Shown here in pieces: positions 63,025 to 64,000 of a stretch of DNA of 64,000 bases (the stretch's first letter is position 1; each line of letters begins with the position of its first letter). Made by a program: the position numbers and the translations under genes. Source of the DNA: Epiperipatus broadwayi (Eukaryota; Onychophora; Udeonychophora; Euonychophora; Peripatidae); NCBI GenBank assembly GCA_028023455.1, contig JAQFVV010000144.1:1428001-1492000 (forward strand). Reading direction: 5' to 3'. Below the pieces are notes generated by a model that saw nothing but the letters and a program-made list of their open reading frames with translations, was not told the origin of the DNA and searched no databases.

Positions 63025-63202
63025 ATCATTAAAAATCAGTCAACACTTAGACAATCCCAATATCATTAAGAATCAACAATTTCAAACTGTTGTCAAGGCA
63101 AACTCCTTTTAATAACAAAGATAGGCTGCCTTGACAACAGTTTGAAATTGTTGATTGTTAATGATATTGGGATTGTCTAAGTGTTGACTGATTTTTAATG
63201 AT
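63025..63202. repeat. 178-bp near-perfect foldback (hairpin)
   Basis: Arms 63025-63100 and 63127-63202 (76 bp each) are reverse complements with about one mismatch, around a 26-nt loop. Ends read ATCATTAAAAATCAGTCAAC and its complement; the inner stem is TTTCAAACTGTTGTCAAGGC. It is unrelated in sequence to the 32.1-kb hairpin. Confidence 0.96.
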
Positions 63203-64000
63203 ATATTTATTAGTATAGATCCTTAATCAATCTATTATGATAATGTGTATCCTTTACATAATTGGTGGCTCAAAATGGTTCATTGTGTCATCTACATTAT
63301 CACACAAGGTTTATCAGTTATGTGTCATATAAATATTATCCATACTCAAACACCCTCATTAGTTATTTTAAATGCTTGTTTTGCATTCCACTTTGCTTTT
63401 CTCACTTAAAAATTGCCATAGAGATGATTTAAGCACATCATTTTTCCAAATCTTTTTTGTGTGTTAATTTAACATTCTATGAGACAGAAATCAAGAGAAA
63501 GTCAATATATAGGCTACAGATGGTTATAAAAAATATATGAAATTAACAAAGATCTTAATTCATGATATGATTTCCACTAACAATTAGACACCACTCCTAT
63601 TACTTTATTAACCTTTTAAAATCAACATCATAGAAGTCATCCATTTATTCTTAACCTAAAGAAAAATTTTTTTCAATCTTGTTATTAATAGCATGATATA
63701 TCTAACATTTCTTACCAAGAACACAAAATATTCCAATTTAAAATTCCCCTTTCTCCACCACCTCTATTATATCCATGCTTTGGATGATAACAAAATATCA
63801 TTAACAAATTGCTGTTATCGTCTTTTTCAGACAAATACATAGTTGAATTTTTAAACTGAATACTACTTAGACAATGTAATTTTTGGATTTTATAAATACA
63901 TTTCATCACAAGAAGTACAAAGAATAAATATATGTCAGAGAAAGAGAAATCTTAATATTATAATTTTAAAATAATTTATAAGCATGTTATCTACATATAC
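63203..64000. other. A/T-rich non-coding stretch to the window edge
   Basis: No feature recognised. Confidence 0.5.

Overview
This window looks like intergenic or intronic nuclear DNA from an invertebrate animal. It is strongly A+T-rich, with roughly seven of ten bases A or T by eye. It is full of simple repeats and decayed transposable elements and shows no bacterial-type gene organisation. The RTE-type LINE, Ty3/Gypsy-type gag, piggyBac transposase remnant, tRNA-derived SINEs and long (TAA)n tracts are animal features. A lophotrochozoan such as a mollusc or flatworm would fit, but the sequence does not settle this. No complete host gene is visible. The only plausible host coding sequence is a single 114-bp exon on the minus strand at 46310-46423.

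Layout. 1-1.6 kb: an RTE-like LINE on the minus strand, 5'-truncated, in one frame with two nonsense codons, running off the left edge. 2.87-3.05 kb: a 25-bp minisatellite. 5.35-13.6 kb: an LTR-retrotransposon remnant. It consists of a candidate 5.6-kb LTR bounded by an 11-bp perfect inverted terminus, a primer-binding-site-like sequence, a leader, and a broken gag with an in-frame 105-codon tandem duplication; no pol follows. 15.6-16.5 kb: a dimer of repeat family A, then a second LINE remnant running into a 245-bp (TAA)n tract. 20.9-21.7 kb: the 3' zinc-knuckle part of another LINE. 25-35 kb: microsatellites, a short tRNA-derived SINE with target-site duplications (30.0 kb), and a 214-bp near-perfect hairpin (32.1 kb). 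35-50 kb: many copies of families A, B and D, a 425-bp tandem duplication used as a natural empty site for a family B insertion (40 kb), and the candidate exon. 51.4-53.4 kb: an internally deleted piggyBac-like element with TTAA ends. 55-64 kb: more family A and D copies, two further foldbacks (56.7 and 63.1 kb) and a CpG-richer block at 60.1-61.3 kb with a TATA/initiator-like core promoter.

The window is read best as a record of insertion events. Three unnamed repeat families recur. Family A is a unit of about 472 bp with inverted ends. Family B is a SINE-sized element with a palindromic core, one constant end and 13-16 bp target-site duplications. Family D is tRNA-like. All three contain head-to-head inverted copies. 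Family B has the properties of a LINE-mobilised non-autonomous element; the LINE remnants here show that such machinery has existed in this genome, though not which LINE was the partner.

Limits: all comparisons were made by eye within the window. Family names A, B and D are local labels. No database search was possible, so novelty of the families cannot be claimed.
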